Source: Sinomonas sp. ASV322
GTDB taxonomy: Bacteria; Actinomycetota; Actinomycetes; Actinomycetales; Micrococcaceae
Length of the DNA: 64,000 nucleotides
Reading direction: 5' to 3'
Assembly (NCBI RefSeq): GCF_030908245.1
Contig: NZ_JAVFJJ010000017.1
Span: 1 to 64,000, forward strand
This document shows positions 25,378 to 34,470 of the stretch, piece by piece (within the stretch, counting starts at the first letter, position 1; every line of letters starts with the position of its first letter). The notes under the pieces were generated by a model. The model did no database searches and was not told where the DNA came from. It saw nothing but the letters and a program-made list of their open reading frames with translations. Made by a program: the position numbers and the translations under genes.

Positions 25378-26070
25378 ATGACCCTCGAGCCCAGCGCGCT
25401 AGCCCAGCTGCCGACGGCGAACGTCCGCACTCGCGTCCGCGTCCCGCTCCGCTTCGCCGACGGCTTCGAGACCGTCGCCGACGTCTTCACGTTCCACGAT
25501 CTCGTCGACGGCCACGAACACCTGCTGCTGGGCCTCGGGGACTGGGCTGGCGCCGTCGAACGCTCGACGGCGGGAGGCGAGCCGCCGCTCGTCCGCCCGC
25601 ACAGCGAGTGCCTCACGGGCGACGTCTTCGGCTCCCAGCGCTGCGACTGCGGCCCTCAGCTTCGAGAGGCGGTCGAGCGGATCTCCGCCGCCGGCGGGTT
25701 CCTTCTGTATCTGCGCCAAGAAGGGCGCGGGATCGGGCTCTACGCGAAGCTCGACGCCTACGCGCTCCAGGACGACGGCCTCGACACGTACGAGGCGAAC
25801 CTCGCCCTCGGCCGCGGCGAGGACGAGCGAGACTACCGCGCCGCCGCACAGATGCTGCACGCCGTTGGCGCCGACCGGATCCGCCTCCTGAGCAACAACC
25901 CCGACAAGGCGGGGCAGCTCGAGGCACTCGGCGTCGAGGTCGCGGAGCATGTTCCCACGGGCGTGCACGTCTCGGCGTCGAACGTGCGGTATCTCGAGGC
26001 GAAGCGCGACCGCACGTCGCACACGCTCGACCTCGCGGGCATCGGCGAGCTCTTCGGCGTGACGGCCTGA
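25378..26070 (+). CDS. ribA: GTP cyclohydrolase II-like protein (RibA domain)
   Basis: A 230-residue protein with the zinc/active-site motif HSECLTGDVFGSQRCDCG (three Cys) and the following YLRQEGRGIGLYAKLDAYALQD, both diagnostic of GTP cyclohydrolase II, the first riboflavin step. It lacks the DHBP synthase half and no other rib gene is near, so it may be an accessory paralogue. ATG at 25378; a TTG four codons earlier is possible. Confidence 0.88.
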   Translation: MTLEPSALAQLPTANVRTRVRVPLRFADGFETVADVFTFHDLVDGHEHLLLGLGDWAGAVERSTAGGEPPLVRPHSECLTGDVFGSQRCDCGPQLREAVERISAAGGFLLYLRQEGRGIGLYAKLDAYALQDDGLDTYEANLALGRGEDERDYRAAAQMLHAVGADRIRLLSNNPDKAGQLEALGVEVAEHVPTGVHVSASNVRYLEAKRDRTSHTLDLAGIGELFGVTA

Positions 26071-26181
26071 TCTTCGGGGGCCCGGCGCGAGGCATGATGA
26101 AGGTGCGCCGGGCGCCCCGACGTGCGAAAAGTGAGACCCAACCCGCGTCATGATCCCCAGCCGCCGCGCTCAGAAAGGGTA

Positions 26182-26227
26182 GCGGGCCGCCCCGGGAGTG
26201 GGCAGCGAACCGGACCTGGCGGCCCGC
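26182..26227 (+). other. Ten-bp inverted repeat in the leader of the small-protein gene
   Basis: Perfect arms GCGGGCCGCC (26182-26191) and GGCGGCCCGC (26218-26227), 26 bases apart, in the 190-base gap after the RibA-like gene. Either its terminator or a structured leader. Confidence 0.5.
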
Positions 26228-26259
26228 CCCTAGGGGAACACCGGGAAAGGGGAACCCGC

Positions 26260-26463
26260 ATGGAAACCGAACGCGTCCATTCGAGTGCCGAGCTCGTGCG
26301 CGAGGACAAGATTGAGGCCCGCCGTCAGGGGGTGGTCCACTTCGCGGGGCACGTGCACGAGGTCATGCCCAAGCTGGACCTGTTCTGGGCCACGTCCGAT
26401 CTCGGCGAACGCCGCATCATCGAATTCTCCGAGTACTCGATCCACCGGCACCTCCTCCAGTAG
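26260..26463 (+). CDS. Small hypothetical protein
   Basis: A 67-residue soluble protein with no recognised domain, containing HFAGHVHEVMPKLDLFWATSD and ending in HRHLLQ. ATG at 26260 follows a GAAAGGGG site; the longer upstream frame is Pro/Gly/Arg-rich and improbable. Located 22 bases before a MerR-like gene, likely cotranscribed. Confidence 0.65.
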   Translation: METERVHSSAELVREDKIEARRQGVVHFAGHVHEVMPKLDLFWATSDLGERRIIEFSEYSIHRHLLQ

Positions 26464-26485
26464 GCACGCTCCTCGCCAGAAGGCG

Positions 26486-26947
26486 ATGACCATGCAGCTG
26501 AGCGAGCTCAGCGTCCTCGCGAACATGCCGATTGCGAGCATCAAGTTCAACCTCCGCGAGGGACTCCTTCCGTCTGGCGAGCTCCTGACGGCGAAGCGCG
26601 CGGACTACGGCGAGCGGCACCTGCGAAGGATCCACACGATCCAGACGCTGCGCGCCGTGAATGGGCTGCGCATCTCTCAGATCCGCCGGATCGTGGCGAT
26701 GATCGACAGCGGGGCGAGCCGCATCGAGATCCTCACGGCGCTCCAGCTTGAGATTCAGCTTCACGGCGATGTCGAGGCCGGGCACACGGAGGCGGGCGAC
26801 GTCGTCGTACGCCGCCGCGGGTGGCCCGATGTCCCGTCGGCGGCCCGGCGCGCCCTCGACGAGCACCTCGGTGAGATGGAGCGCCTCGGTGTGGCGCCCT
26901 CGCCCGAGGTCCTCGAGGTCTACAGCCGCGCGGTAGGGCAGAGGTGA
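26486..26947 (+). CDS. MerR-family transcriptional regulator
   Basis: A 153-residue protein. The N-terminal MerR helix-turn-helix (LSELSVLANMPIASIKFNLREGLLP) is followed by the wing/dimerisation helix RRIHTIQTLRAVNGLRISQIRRIV. The C-terminal sensor region is short and lacks metal-binding Cys. Start ATG 26486 or two codons later. Converges on the fucose-cluster aldo/keto reductase. Confidence 0.82.
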   Translation: MTMQLSELSVLANMPIASIKFNLREGLLPSGELLTAKRADYGERHLRRIHTIQTLRAVNGLRISQIRRIVAMIDSGASRIEILTALQLEIQLHGDVEAGHTEAGDVVVRRRGWPDVPSAARRALDEHLGEMERLGVAPSPEVLEVYSRAVGQR

Positions 26948-27057
26948 TCGCCGCCAACTTCCCCAACTCTTGACGCAACCCCTCGGCGCGTCGTGCCCGA
27001 CTCGCCGCGCCGAGCCCCGCCGGCGTCCGTGAAATTGGGGAGGCCGGCCGGCGACCC

Positions 27058-28020
27058 CTAAACGGACGACGGCGGAATGAGTCCCCGCCGCCGCAGCTCC
27101 TCCCACAGCTCGTCCGGAACCGGCTCCTCCATGCGGGCGACGTTCTGCTCGATCTGGGCCGGGTTCGAGGCGCCGACGACGACGGTCCGCACCGCCGGGT
27201 GCCGCAGGCCGAAGTGGAGCGCCGCCGTCGGCAGTTCGACGCCGAACTCGGCGCACGCCATGGCGAGCCGACGGGCACGCTCGAGGATTTCGGCGGGCGC
27301 CGGCGCGTAGTTGTAGTTCGCGCGGGCGCTCACGGTGGGCCGGGAGAGGAGCCCCGAGTTGTAGACGCCCACGTTGACCACCCCGACGCGGCGTTCGACG
27401 CACAGCGGCAGGAGGTCGTGGAGGGCGGGCTGCTCGAGGAGCGTGTAGCGCCCCGCCAGCATCACGAGGTCGAGGTCGGCGCGGGAGACGCATTCGGCCA
27501 GCGCCTTGCTCGAGTTCGCGCCGACGCCGATCGCCCGCACGAGGCCCTCGTCGCGGAGCCTCTCCATCGCGGGGAGGGCCTGCGTGATGCCGGCCTCGAG
27601 GTCGTACACGTCGGGGTCGTGCAGGTAGAGGACGTCGACCGCATCGAGGCCGAGCCTCGCGAGCGAGTCCTCGAGGCTGCGCCGGATGCCGGACTCGGAC
27701 GGATCCCACACGCGCCGGAAGTCGGCGGGGACGTCGAAGCCTTCGTCGTCCCGCGCGTCGTCCGGGTGCGCCGCCGGGTCGAGGAGCCGGCCCACCTTCG
27801 TCGAGACGAGGAACTCGCCGCGCGGTCTGCCCCGCAGGGACGCGCCGAGGCGCCGCTCGGACAGCCCCAAGCCGTAGTGCGGGGCCGTGTCGAAGTAGCG
27901 CACGCCGCCCTTCCACGCGGCCTCGACGGTCGCGGCCGCCGCATCGTCGTCGACCGCGCGGTAGAGGTTCCCGATGCCCGCGGCGCCGAACCCGAGCCGG
28001 CCGAAGTCGAGGGCGCTCAC
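27058..28020 (-). CDS. Aldo/keto reductase, probable L-fucose dehydrogenase
   Basis: A 320-residue AKR TIM-barrel enzyme with the catalytic Asp-Tyr context (FDTAPHYGLGLSERRLG), the Lys strand STKVGRL and the cofactor-binding end region VVVGASNPAQIEQN. As the only sugar oxidoreductase in the fucose cluster it is the likely first step, L-fucose to L-fuconolactone. GTG start overlaps the mutarotase stop (GTGA). The C-terminal P-P-S-S-V is encoded by a dispersed GGACGACGGCG element. Confidence 0.87.
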   Translation of the reverse strand: MSALDFGRLGFGAAGIGNLYRAVDDDAAAATVEAAWKGGVRYFDTAPHYGLGLSERRLGASLRGRPRGEFLVSTKVGRLLDPAAHPDDARDDEGFDVPADFRRVWDPSESGIRRSLEDSLARLGLDAVDVLYLHDPDVYDLEAGITQALPAMERLRDEGLVRAIGVGANSSKALAECVSRADLDLVMLAGRYTLLEQPALHDLLPLCVERRVGVVNVGVYNSGLLSRPTVSARANYNYAPAPAEILERARRLAMACAEFGVELPTAALHFGLRHPAVRTVVVGASNPAQIEQNVARMEEPVPDELWEELRRRGLIPPSSV

Positions 28021-28331
28021 GGAAGCCTCCAGACCCGCTCGATCCCGTGGTCGTCCCCGGAGTAGTCGTCCTCGACGGCGAGGAGCGCGGACATGCGCTC
28101 CTGCCACGCGACGTTGACGGGATCGTCCGCGAGGGCCCTGCGCATGGCCTGGTAGTCCTCGACCTCGACGAGGTGGAAGAGCTCCTCGCCGCTGCGCCAG
28201 ATCCGCCAATCGTGGACACCCGCCGCGCGGAGGGCGGCCACGAGTTCGGCCGGGATGTTCGCGTGGGCGTCGGCATAGTCGGCGGCCGCGCCCGGCTTGA
28301 GGCGGGTGTGGAGGGCGATCGTCTCCGTCAC
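28017..28331 (-). CDS. L-rhamnose/L-fucose mutarotase family protein
   Basis: A 104-residue RhaM/FucU-like mutarotase that interconverts sugar anomers. Typical features are the HTRLKPG opening, the internal IPAELVAALRAAGVHDWRIWRSG and the LFHLVEVEDY strand. GTG start, immediately downstream of the fucosidase stop. Confidence 0.88.
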   Translation of the reverse strand: MTETIALHTRLKPGAAADYADAHANIPAELVAALRAAGVHDWRIWRSGEELFHLVEVEDYQAMRRALADDPVNVAWQERMSALLAVEDDYSGDDHGIERVWRLP

Positions 28332-29621
28332 CTAGACCCCCGGCTTGAGGAAGAGCTCGACGACGGGAACCGCGACCTCCGGGCGCTGGACCGGGAGCTT
28401 GAGCGTGAGGGTGTCCTCGGGCTGCGCGCCCTGCGCCGTCGTCACGGCGTGCCGATCCCCGCTCAGCTCGAACAGCGCCACCTCGGAGGCGTCGTTGAGC
28501 AGCTGGGCGTACTCGACCTTCCCGGCGAGCTCGGGCAGGTGCACGTACTCGAACGGCCACGCGAAGAGGTGAAGGTACAGCCGGTCGCCGCGGCGCGTGT
28601 ACCGGGCGTCCGCCGGCGGAGTCCACGGGGCCTCGCCTGCGCCGTAGACCGAGCGCGAGTGCAGCTTCATCCAGTCTCCGATCCCGCGCAGCGAGGCGAC
28701 AGCGCGCGGGTCGAAGTTGCCGCGGCCCGTGGGACCGACGTTGAGGAGCAGGTTTCCGCCCTTCGAGACCCCGTCGACGAGCATCCGGACGAGCAGGTCC
28801 ACTGACTTGTAGTCGAGGTTGTCGCGATCGTAGCCCCAGCTCCCGTTGAGCGTCTGGCAGGCCTCCCACGGAACCTCGACCCCGTTGACGACCATCGGCC
28901 CGGACGGCTGGTACTGCTCCGGCGTCGCGAAGTCCCCAGGGATGTCCAAGCGGTCGTTGACGATGATCCCCGGCTGGAGCTCGCGGACTTGTCCGAGGAG
29001 CTCCTCGGACCCCCACGCCTCGCGGCCCTTCGCGCCCCAGATGGTCTTGTGGTGCTCGCTCCCGTCCGCGTAGGAGAAGTCGAAGAAGAGGTAGTCGATC
29101 GTGCCGTAATTCGTCAGGAGCTCGCGGACCTGGCCGTGCAGGTACTCGCGGTACCGGGCCATGTCGCGGCCCTCGTTGAGCCGTTCCGCCTCGGGATTGT
29201 CCCGCTCGGGGTGGAAGCCGTCGATCGTGAAGTCCGGGTGATGCCAGTCGATGAGCGAATGGTAGAAGCCGACCCTGAGGCCCTCCTCCCGCAGCGCCTC
29301 GACGTAGGCGGCCACGAGGTCTTGGCCGCACGGGGTCTTCGTGGACTTGTAGTCGGTGAGTGCCGAGTCCCAGAGGCAGAAGCCCTCGTGGTGCTTTGTG
29401 GTCAACACGACGTACTTCATGCCGGCGTCCTTGGCCGCGCGGGCCCATTCGCGGGGATCGTAGAGATCCGGATCGAAGTGCTCGAAGTACCTCTCGTAGT
29501 CGAGCGCGCTGATGCGCTCGCGGTTCATGACCCATTCGTGGCGGGCCGGGAGCGCGTAGAGCCCCCAGTGGACGAACATGCCGAAGCGGGACTCGGTGAA
29601 CCACGGGGCGTGCGGGATCAT
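28332..29621 (-). CDS. Alpha-L-fucosidase (GH29)
   Basis: A 429-residue glycoside hydrolase of family 29 that releases L-fucose from glycans. The N-terminal FGMFVHWGLYALPARHEW and TTKHHEGFCLWDS are diagnostic. The nucleophile is the Asp of YLFFDFSYADG near residue 181. NLLLNVGPTGRG lies late in the barrel, followed by a short beta domain. No signal peptide, so probably cytoplasmic and acting on imported fucosides. ATG 29621 with AAGGAG seven bases upstream. Confidence 0.94.
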   Translation of the reverse strand: MIPHAPWFTESRFGMFVHWGLYALPARHEWVMNRERISALDYERYFEHFDPDLYDPREWARAAKDAGMKYVVLTTKHHEGFCLWDSALTDYKSTKTPCGQDLVAAYVEALREEGLRVGFYHSLIDWHHPDFTIDGFHPERDNPEAERLNEGRDMARYREYLHGQVRELLTNYGTIDYLFFDFSYADGSEHHKTIWGAKGREAWGSEELLGQVRELQPGIIVNDRLDIPGDFATPEQYQPSGPMVVNGVEVPWEACQTLNGSWGYDRDNLDYKSVDLLVRMLVDGVSKGGNLLLNVGPTGRGNFDPRAVASLRGIGDWMKLHSRSVYGAGEAPWTPPADARYTRRGDRLYLHLFAWPFEYVHLPELAGKVEYAQLLNDASEVALFELSGDRHAVTTAQGAQPEDTLTLKLPVQRPEVAVPVVELFLKPGV

Positions 29622-29671
29622 GCGTAACTCCTTGAGGGTGGGTGGGCAGGCGGGGCAGGTGACGAGCGGGG

Positions 29672-30562
29672 TCAGCGGCCGCCGAGGCCGCTCGTGACGA
29701 TCCCTTTGATGAGGTGGCGCTGGAGCAGGACCAGCAGGACGAGAGTGGGCACCATCGAGACGACCGAGGCGGCCATGACGAGATGCCACTGCTCGCCCTG
29801 CTGCCCGAAGAACATCTGGAGTCCCAGCGGGATGGTGCCGAGGTTGTTGACGTCGTTGATCACGACGAGCGGCCAGAGGAAGGAATTCCAATAGTTGATG
29901 AAGCTGAACACGGCCAGGACTGCGAGTGTGGGCCGTGCGAGCGGAAGCATGACGAGCAGGAACGTCCGCACGGTCCCCGCACCGTCAACCCGCGCGGCGT
30001 CGTCGAGCTCTTGGGGCACGCCGAGGAAGAACTGCCGCAGCATGAACGCCCCGAATGCCGTGAAGGCCCACGGGACGATGAGCGCCTGGAACGTATTGAC
30101 CCATTTGACCTGCTGCATCATGACGAACATCGGCACGATGAGGACTTCCTGCGGGATCATGAGCGTCGCGAGGAACACCATGAACGTGAGGTTCCGGCCG
30201 CGCCAGCGCAGCCGGGAGAAGGCGTAGCCCGAGAGCGACGAGACCACGAGGGAGAGTGCGGTCCCGGCGGCCGAGACGAGCACCCCGTTGCCCATGAACC
30301 GCAGGAACGGCATGTAGTTGAGCGCCTCTTGGTAGTTCTGCCAGCGGAACTCGCTCCCGAGGAGGGTCGGCGGGATGCTGAAGATGTCCGCGGGAGGCTT
30401 GAACGATGTCGCGAGCATGTACACGAGCGGGGAGAGGAACGCGAGGGCCACAAGGCACAGGAGCGCATAGCCGACGGCGCTGCGAACCCGGGCGGTCCAC
30501 GGCCTGTCCTTGCGCGCGGCGGGCTCGCGCACACTCCGGGTTCGCACGGCGGAATCAAGCAT
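29672..30562 (-). CDS. Carbohydrate ABC transporter permease (MalG/LacG type)
   Basis: A 296-residue inner-membrane permease with about six helices and the EAA-loop region DDAARVDGAGTVRTFLLVMLPLARP that docks the ATPase. Partner of the permease just upstream, which it overlaps by eight bases. No ATP-binding subunit is encoded here, so a shared MsiK-type ATPase elsewhere is likely. Confidence 0.92.
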   Translation of the reverse strand: MLDSAVRTRSVREPAARKDRPWTARVRSAVGYALLCLVALAFLSPLVYMLATSFKPPADIFSIPPTLLGSEFRWQNYQEALNYMPFLRFMGNGVLVSAAGTALSLVVSSLSGYAFSRLRWRGRNLTFMVFLATLMIPQEVLIVPMFVMMQQVKWVNTFQALIVPWAFTAFGAFMLRQFFLGVPQELDDAARVDGAGTVRTFLLVMLPLARPTLAVLAVFSFINYWNSFLWPLVVINDVNNLGTIPLGLQMFFGQQGEQWHLVMAASVVSMVPTLVLLVLLQRHLIKGIVTSGLGGR

Positions 30563-31514
30563 CGTAGTGCACCCACCTCTTCTGCCCGATGAACTGGACG
30601 GCCGTGACGCCGAGGATGATCACGAAGAGGACCCAGGCCGCCGCCGAGGCGAGGCCGAGCTGGTGGAACTGGAAGCCCTGATTGTAGATGTACAGGACGA
30701 TCGTGGACGTCGAGGAGCCAGGCCCGCCCTTGGTGAGAATGAACGGCTGCGCGAAGACCTGGAACGAGGTGATGAGCGTCATCATCGTGGCGAAGAAGAT
30801 CGACGGCGAGATGAGCTTGAGCTTGATCCGCCAGAAGACGGTCCACGCGTTCGCGCCGTCGATCGCCGCGGCCTCGGCAAGGTTCTCGGGGACGGCGTCG
30901 AGCGCCGCGGAGAACACGAGCATGTTGTAGCCGAACCCCTGCCATACGCTCATCGCGACGATCGCGAGCATCGCCCAGTGCTCGTCGCCGAGGAAGTTCG
31001 GGGCGTGGATTCCTGTGGCGGCCTGCGAGATGCCGTCGATGAATCCGCTGGGCTGGTACAGCATGCGCCAGACGACGACGTTGGCCACGATCGGCGTGAT
31101 CGACGGGATGAAGAAGATCACCCTGAAGATGTGACGGCCCTTGATCCTCGGCGTGAGCCACGCGGCGAGCCCGAGAGAGACGACGAGGTTGAGCGGGACG
31201 TACAGGACCACGAACAGCACCGTGTTCCACACGACCTGGCCGAAGATCGGGTCGCTGAACAGCCTCTGATAGTTGCCGAGGCCCAGGAACGTCGGCGCCC
31301 CCAGGAGCGGCCACCGGTAGAGGCTGATGGCGAGGGAGAACGCGATGGGCGCGAGGGTGAAGATCGCGAGGCCCACCCCGTGCGGGGCGGCGAAGGCGGG
31401 GCCCCAGAAGGTCTTCCGGGCCCGCACGGGCGCGGCGGCGGACGACGACGACGACGCCCTCCCCGCCGCGCTGCGCGGCGCCTTCGCTGCTTGGGAGCTC
31501 TTCAGCAAGGTCAT
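30555..31514 (-). CDS. Carbohydrate ABC transporter permease (MalF/UgpA type)
   Basis: A 319-residue permease with a cytoplasmic Ser/Ala/Arg-rich N-terminus, six helices and the EAA loop NLAEAAAIDGANAWTVFWRIKLKL. It is ten bases downstream of the binding-protein gene. Together they should import fucose or fuco-oligosaccharides. Confidence 0.92.
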   Translation of the reverse strand: MTLLKSSQAAKAPRSAAGRASSSSSAAAPVRARKTFWGPAFAAPHGVGLAIFTLAPIAFSLAISLYRWPLLGAPTFLGLGNYQRLFSDPIFGQVVWNTVLFVVLYVPLNLVVSLGLAAWLTPRIKGRHIFRVIFFIPSITPIVANVVVWRMLYQPSGFIDGISQAATGIHAPNFLGDEHWAMLAIVAMSVWQGFGYNMLVFSAALDAVPENLAEAAAIDGANAWTVFWRIKLKLISPSIFFATMMTLITSFQVFAQPFILTKGGPGSSTSTIVLYIYNQGFQFHQLGLASAAAWVLFVIILGVTAVQFIGQKRWVHYDA

Positions 31515-31524
31515 CTCAACATCC

Positions 31525-32766
31525 TCAGTGCGGAAGCTGCGCCGCGATGTCCTTCATGACGCTGGCCGCGCTCTGCTGCCCGTTGAGCGCCTTCGGGAGG
31601 TACTGGCTGAAGAGCGTGCCGAGCTGGTCGCTGTTCGTGTTGGACGGCATCGGCACCGCCGTCGTCTCGGCAGCCTTGAGTGCTTCCTGGACCCCGGGAA
31701 TGCCGGCGTTGTCGATCCACACCTTCTGGTCCGCGGTGCGGGCCGGGAGGGCGCGTCCGGCCGCCCCGAGTTCACTCAGGACCTTGTCCCCGGTCATCTC
31801 CTTGAGGGCTGCGAAGGCCTTGTCCGGCGTGGGGCACTGCTTCGAGATGCCCCAGCCCGAGCCGGCGCTGAACGTCTTTCCGCCGCCCGGCCCTGCCGGG
31901 AGCGTCGTGACGCCGACCTTGAACTTGGCCTTGGATTTGGTGTCGATGAGCGACCACGGACCGTCGATGGACATGGCCGTGTTGCCCGAGAGGAACTGGT
32001 TGCTCGCGAAGGAGCCGTCGCTGCCCGGCAGCTGCGGCGCGACCTTCTCCTTGCCGATGAGGTCCGCGACCCACTGGAGGCCGGTGGCGAAGGCGGAGTT
32101 CGAGGCGTCGATGCTCGCGTCTTCCTGGGTCACGCGGCCGCCGTTGTACGCGAGGACCTGCGACTCGATGTTGAGGTCGCCGATCGACGTCGCGAAGGCG
32201 GGCTTCCCGCTCGAGGCGGTGATCTTCTTCGCAGCCGCGACGAAATCGTCCGCCGTCCAGCCCGCCGTGGGCTCGGCGACGCCCGCCGCCGCGAACTTGT
32301 CCTTGTTGTAGAACATCATGAGGGGGCCGACGTCGTAGGGCAGCGCATACAGCTTGCCGTCCGCGCTGAGGCCCTTGATCATCGACTGGTCGAAGGCCCC
32401 CAGGTCCATCCCGTCCTTCTTCACGAGGTCGTCGAGGGGCAGCATGCCGTCCTTGAGCTGCGCCGTCCTCAAGCTTTGCACAGCGACGAGGCAGGGCGCG
32501 GTGTTGGAGCTGAGCTGGGTGCTCATCTTCGTGAAGTAGTCCTGGAACGTCGATCCCTGAAGGGTGATCTTGACGTCGCCGAGCTTGGCGCTCACTTCGT
32601 CGGCAACCTTCTGCCAGCCGTTCTGGTCCTCCGTGCCGCCGACCCACATGGCCCACGTCATCGCGGTCTTGCCGTCCGCCGTCGTGGGTGACGAGCTTCC
32701 GCCGCAGCCGGACAGCCCGATCAGGCCGAGGGCCAGGGCACCTGCTACCAACGCTTCTTTGCGCAT
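31525..32766 (-). CDS. Extracellular sugar-binding lipoprotein of the ABC importer
   Basis: A 413-residue family-1 solute-binding protein. The signal peptide and lipobox LSGC near residue 20 anchor it to the membrane. Recognisable sequences include MTWAMWVGG, YALPYDVGPLMMFYNKDKF and MSIDGPWSLID. ATG 32766 gives a normal signal peptide; an in-frame GTG lies three codons upstream. Confidence 0.93.
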   Translation of the reverse strand: MRKEALVAGALALGLIGLSGCGGSSSPTTADGKTAMTWAMWVGGTEDQNGWQKVADEVSAKLGDVKITLQGSTFQDYFTKMSTQLSSNTAPCLVAVQSLRTAQLKDGMLPLDDLVKKDGMDLGAFDQSMIKGLSADGKLYALPYDVGPLMMFYNKDKFAAAGVAEPTAGWTADDFVAAAKKITASSGKPAFATSIGDLNIESQVLAYNGGRVTQEDASIDASNSAFATGLQWVADLIGKEKVAPQLPGSDGSFASNQFLSGNTAMSIDGPWSLIDTKSKAKFKVGVTTLPAGPGGGKTFSAGSGWGISKQCPTPDKAFAALKEMTGDKVLSELGAAGRALPARTADQKVWIDNAGIPGVQEALKAAETTAVPMPSNTNSDQLGTLFSQYLPKALNGQQSAASVMKDIAAQLPH

Positions 32767-32771
32767 GACTT

Positions 32772-34130
32772 TCACCTTGTGCTTTCGGTTGGGGATGGGT
32801 TGCTGTTAGTGCTGTGATGTGAGGCTGACGGGGCAGAGGCCCAGACGGGACCGTCTGGGAAGCTGTAGTCCACGAGCGTCTGGCCGAGGATCTCGCTGCC
32901 CGCGCCGGGGGCCGACGGCGGCCAGTAGCGGCCGTCGTGCACGTCGACGGGGATCACGAAGTGCTCGTGGAGGTGGTCGACGAACTCGATCATGCGGCCC
33001 TCGATGGCGCCGGAGACCGCGACGAAGTCGAACATCGAGAGGTGCTGGACCGCCTCGCACAGGCCCACGCCGCCCGCATGCGGGCAGACACGGACGCCGA
33101 ACTGTGCGGCCAGGAGCAGGATCGCGATGTTCTCGTTGATTCCGGCCACCCGCGTGGCGTCGAGCTGGAGGACGTCGATCGCCCCGGCCTGCAGAAGCTG
33201 CTTGAACACAATGCGGTTTTGCACGTGCTCGCCCGTGGCGACGGGGATCGGTGCGAGCCGCTTCGCGATCTCGGCGTGGCCCAAGATGTCGTCCGGGCTC
33301 GTGGGCTCCTCGATCCACGCGATGTCGAACCGCGCGAGCTGGCGCACCCACGTGATCGCCTGCTCGACGTCCCAGCGCTGATTTGCATCGACGGCGATTC
33401 GGATGTCCGGGCCTACGGTCTCGCGGGCGAGCCGCACACGGCGGATGTCGTCCTCGAGCGAGGCCCCGACCTTGAGCTTGATCTGCGTGTAGCCGTCGGC
33501 CACGGCCTCCTTCGCGAGCAAGGCGAGCTTCTCGTCGCTGTACCCGAGCCAGCCGGGGGTCGTCGTGTAGGCGGGGTAGCCGTCGGCGACGAGCCGGGCA
33601 CGCCGGGAGGCGCGGCCGGGTTCGGCGCGGCGCAGGATCCCGAGTGCCTGGTCTGGGGTGAGGGCGTCGGTCAGATAGCGGAAGTCGACGAGCGAGACGA
33701 TCTCTTCAGGGCTCATGCGGGAGAGCAGGTCCCATAGGGGGAGCCCCGCGCGCTTGGCCTTGAGGTCCCACAGCGCGTTGATGACGGCGCCGACCGCCAT
33801 GTGCACGACTCCCTTCTCGGGCCCGAGCCAGCGGAGCTGGGAATCGTGCACGAGCATCTTCCACGTGGCACCCATATCGTCGAGGAGCTCTTCGGCGTCC
33901 CGGCCGACGATCCGGTCGCGCAAGGCCTCGATCGCCGCGGCCTCAACCTCGTTGCCCCGACCGATCGTGAAGACGAAGCCGTGGCCTTCGTGGCCGTCCA
34001 GGGCGTCGGTGCGGACGATGAGATACGCGGCCGAATAGTCGGGATCAGGATTCATGGCATCCGAGCCGTCGAGCTCGAGCGAGGTCGGGAATCGGATGTC
34101 GAACGTATCGAGCGCGGTGATGGTGCTCAT
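32772..34130 (-). CDS. L-fuconate dehydratase (enolase superfamily)
   Basis: A 452-residue mandelate-racemase/enolase-type enzyme converting L-fuconate to 2-keto-3-deoxy-L-fuconate. The catalytic K-x-K is in QIKLKVGAS. Metal ligands are in [20 protein letters not shown] and ATGEHVQNR, and the late His is in [16 protein letters not shown]. The N-terminal [18 protein letters not shown] is a fuconate-dehydratase hallmark. ATG 34130 with AAGGAG. Read from the promoter at 34213-34242. Confidence 0.94.
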   Translation of the reverse strand: MSTITALDTFDIRFPTSLELDGSDAMNPDPDYSAAYLIVRTDALDGHEGHGFVFTIGRGNEVEAAAIEALRDRIVGRDAEELLDDMGATWKMLVHDSQLRWLGPEKGVVHMAVGAVINALWDLKAKRAGLPLWDLLSRMSPEEIVSLVDFRYLTDALTPDQALGILRRAEPGRASRRARLVADGYPAYTTTPGWLGYSDEKLALLAKEAVADGYTQIKLKVGASLEDDIRRVRLARETVGPDIRIAVDANQRWDVEQAITWVRQLARFDIAWIEEPTSPDDILGHAEIAKRLAPIPVATGEHVQNRIVFKQLLQAGAIDVLQLDATRVAGINENIAILLLAAQFGVRVCPHAGGVGLCEAVQHLSMFDFVAVSGAIEGRMIEFVDHLHEHFVIPVDVHDGRYWPPSAPGAGSEILGQTLVDYSFPDGPVWASAPSASHHSTNSNPSPTESTR

Positions 34131-34212
34131 GGTGCTCCTTGCGGGTCGCCTCCGCAGGCCGCGTCCTGCATCAGCGAAGCGGCGGCGGGATCGTGACGTG
34201 AAGTCTGCACCG

Positions 34213-34242
34213 ACGATATACATCGGATGTTTAGCTTGTCAA
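34213..34242 (-). promoter_or_regulatory. Fucose operon promoter with operator (site 1)
   Basis: On the minus strand TTGACA (34242-34237) and a TATATC-like -10 (34220-34215), with ACATC-C-GATGT lying between them (34230-34220). The same 24-base block, with three to four differences, recurs at 36062-36085. Confidence 0.7.
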
Positions 34243-34319
34243 CGGGGTCTTTGGGGGGATTTTCCGGCGATTGCCCGCCCAAAGCTCGGATGTCACGGTG
34301 GCTTGTCTGCTCCTTCCGA

Positions 34320-34363
34320 CGGACGACGGCGCAGCACGCCCAGGTGCGCGCCGCCGTCGTCCG
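34320..34363. other. GGACGACGGCG hairpin in the fucD/GntR divergent region
   Basis: Perfect 12-bp inverted repeat CGGACGACGGCG (34320-34331) with its complement (34352-34363), 20-base loop. A terminator is unexpected between divergent genes; the same core recurs at 46581 and inside several coding sequences. Confidence 0.65.
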
Positions 34364-34414
34364 CTCTGGGCCGGCGCGCCCGACGACAAGGCGACGCTCC
34401 GCGCCTCCCCAGAT

Positions 34415-34425
34415 TCATCCGATGT
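34415..34425. promoter_or_regulatory. Fucose operator (site 2), upstream of the GntR gene
   Basis: TCATCCGATGT matches 10 of 11 bases of the operator at 34220 and 36062, here in the other orientation. It suggests autoregulation of the GntR gene. Confidence 0.6.
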
Positions 34426-34470
34426 ATTAGGATGTGGACACTTTCATGCCCGACACTCTGGGAGCCAGCC

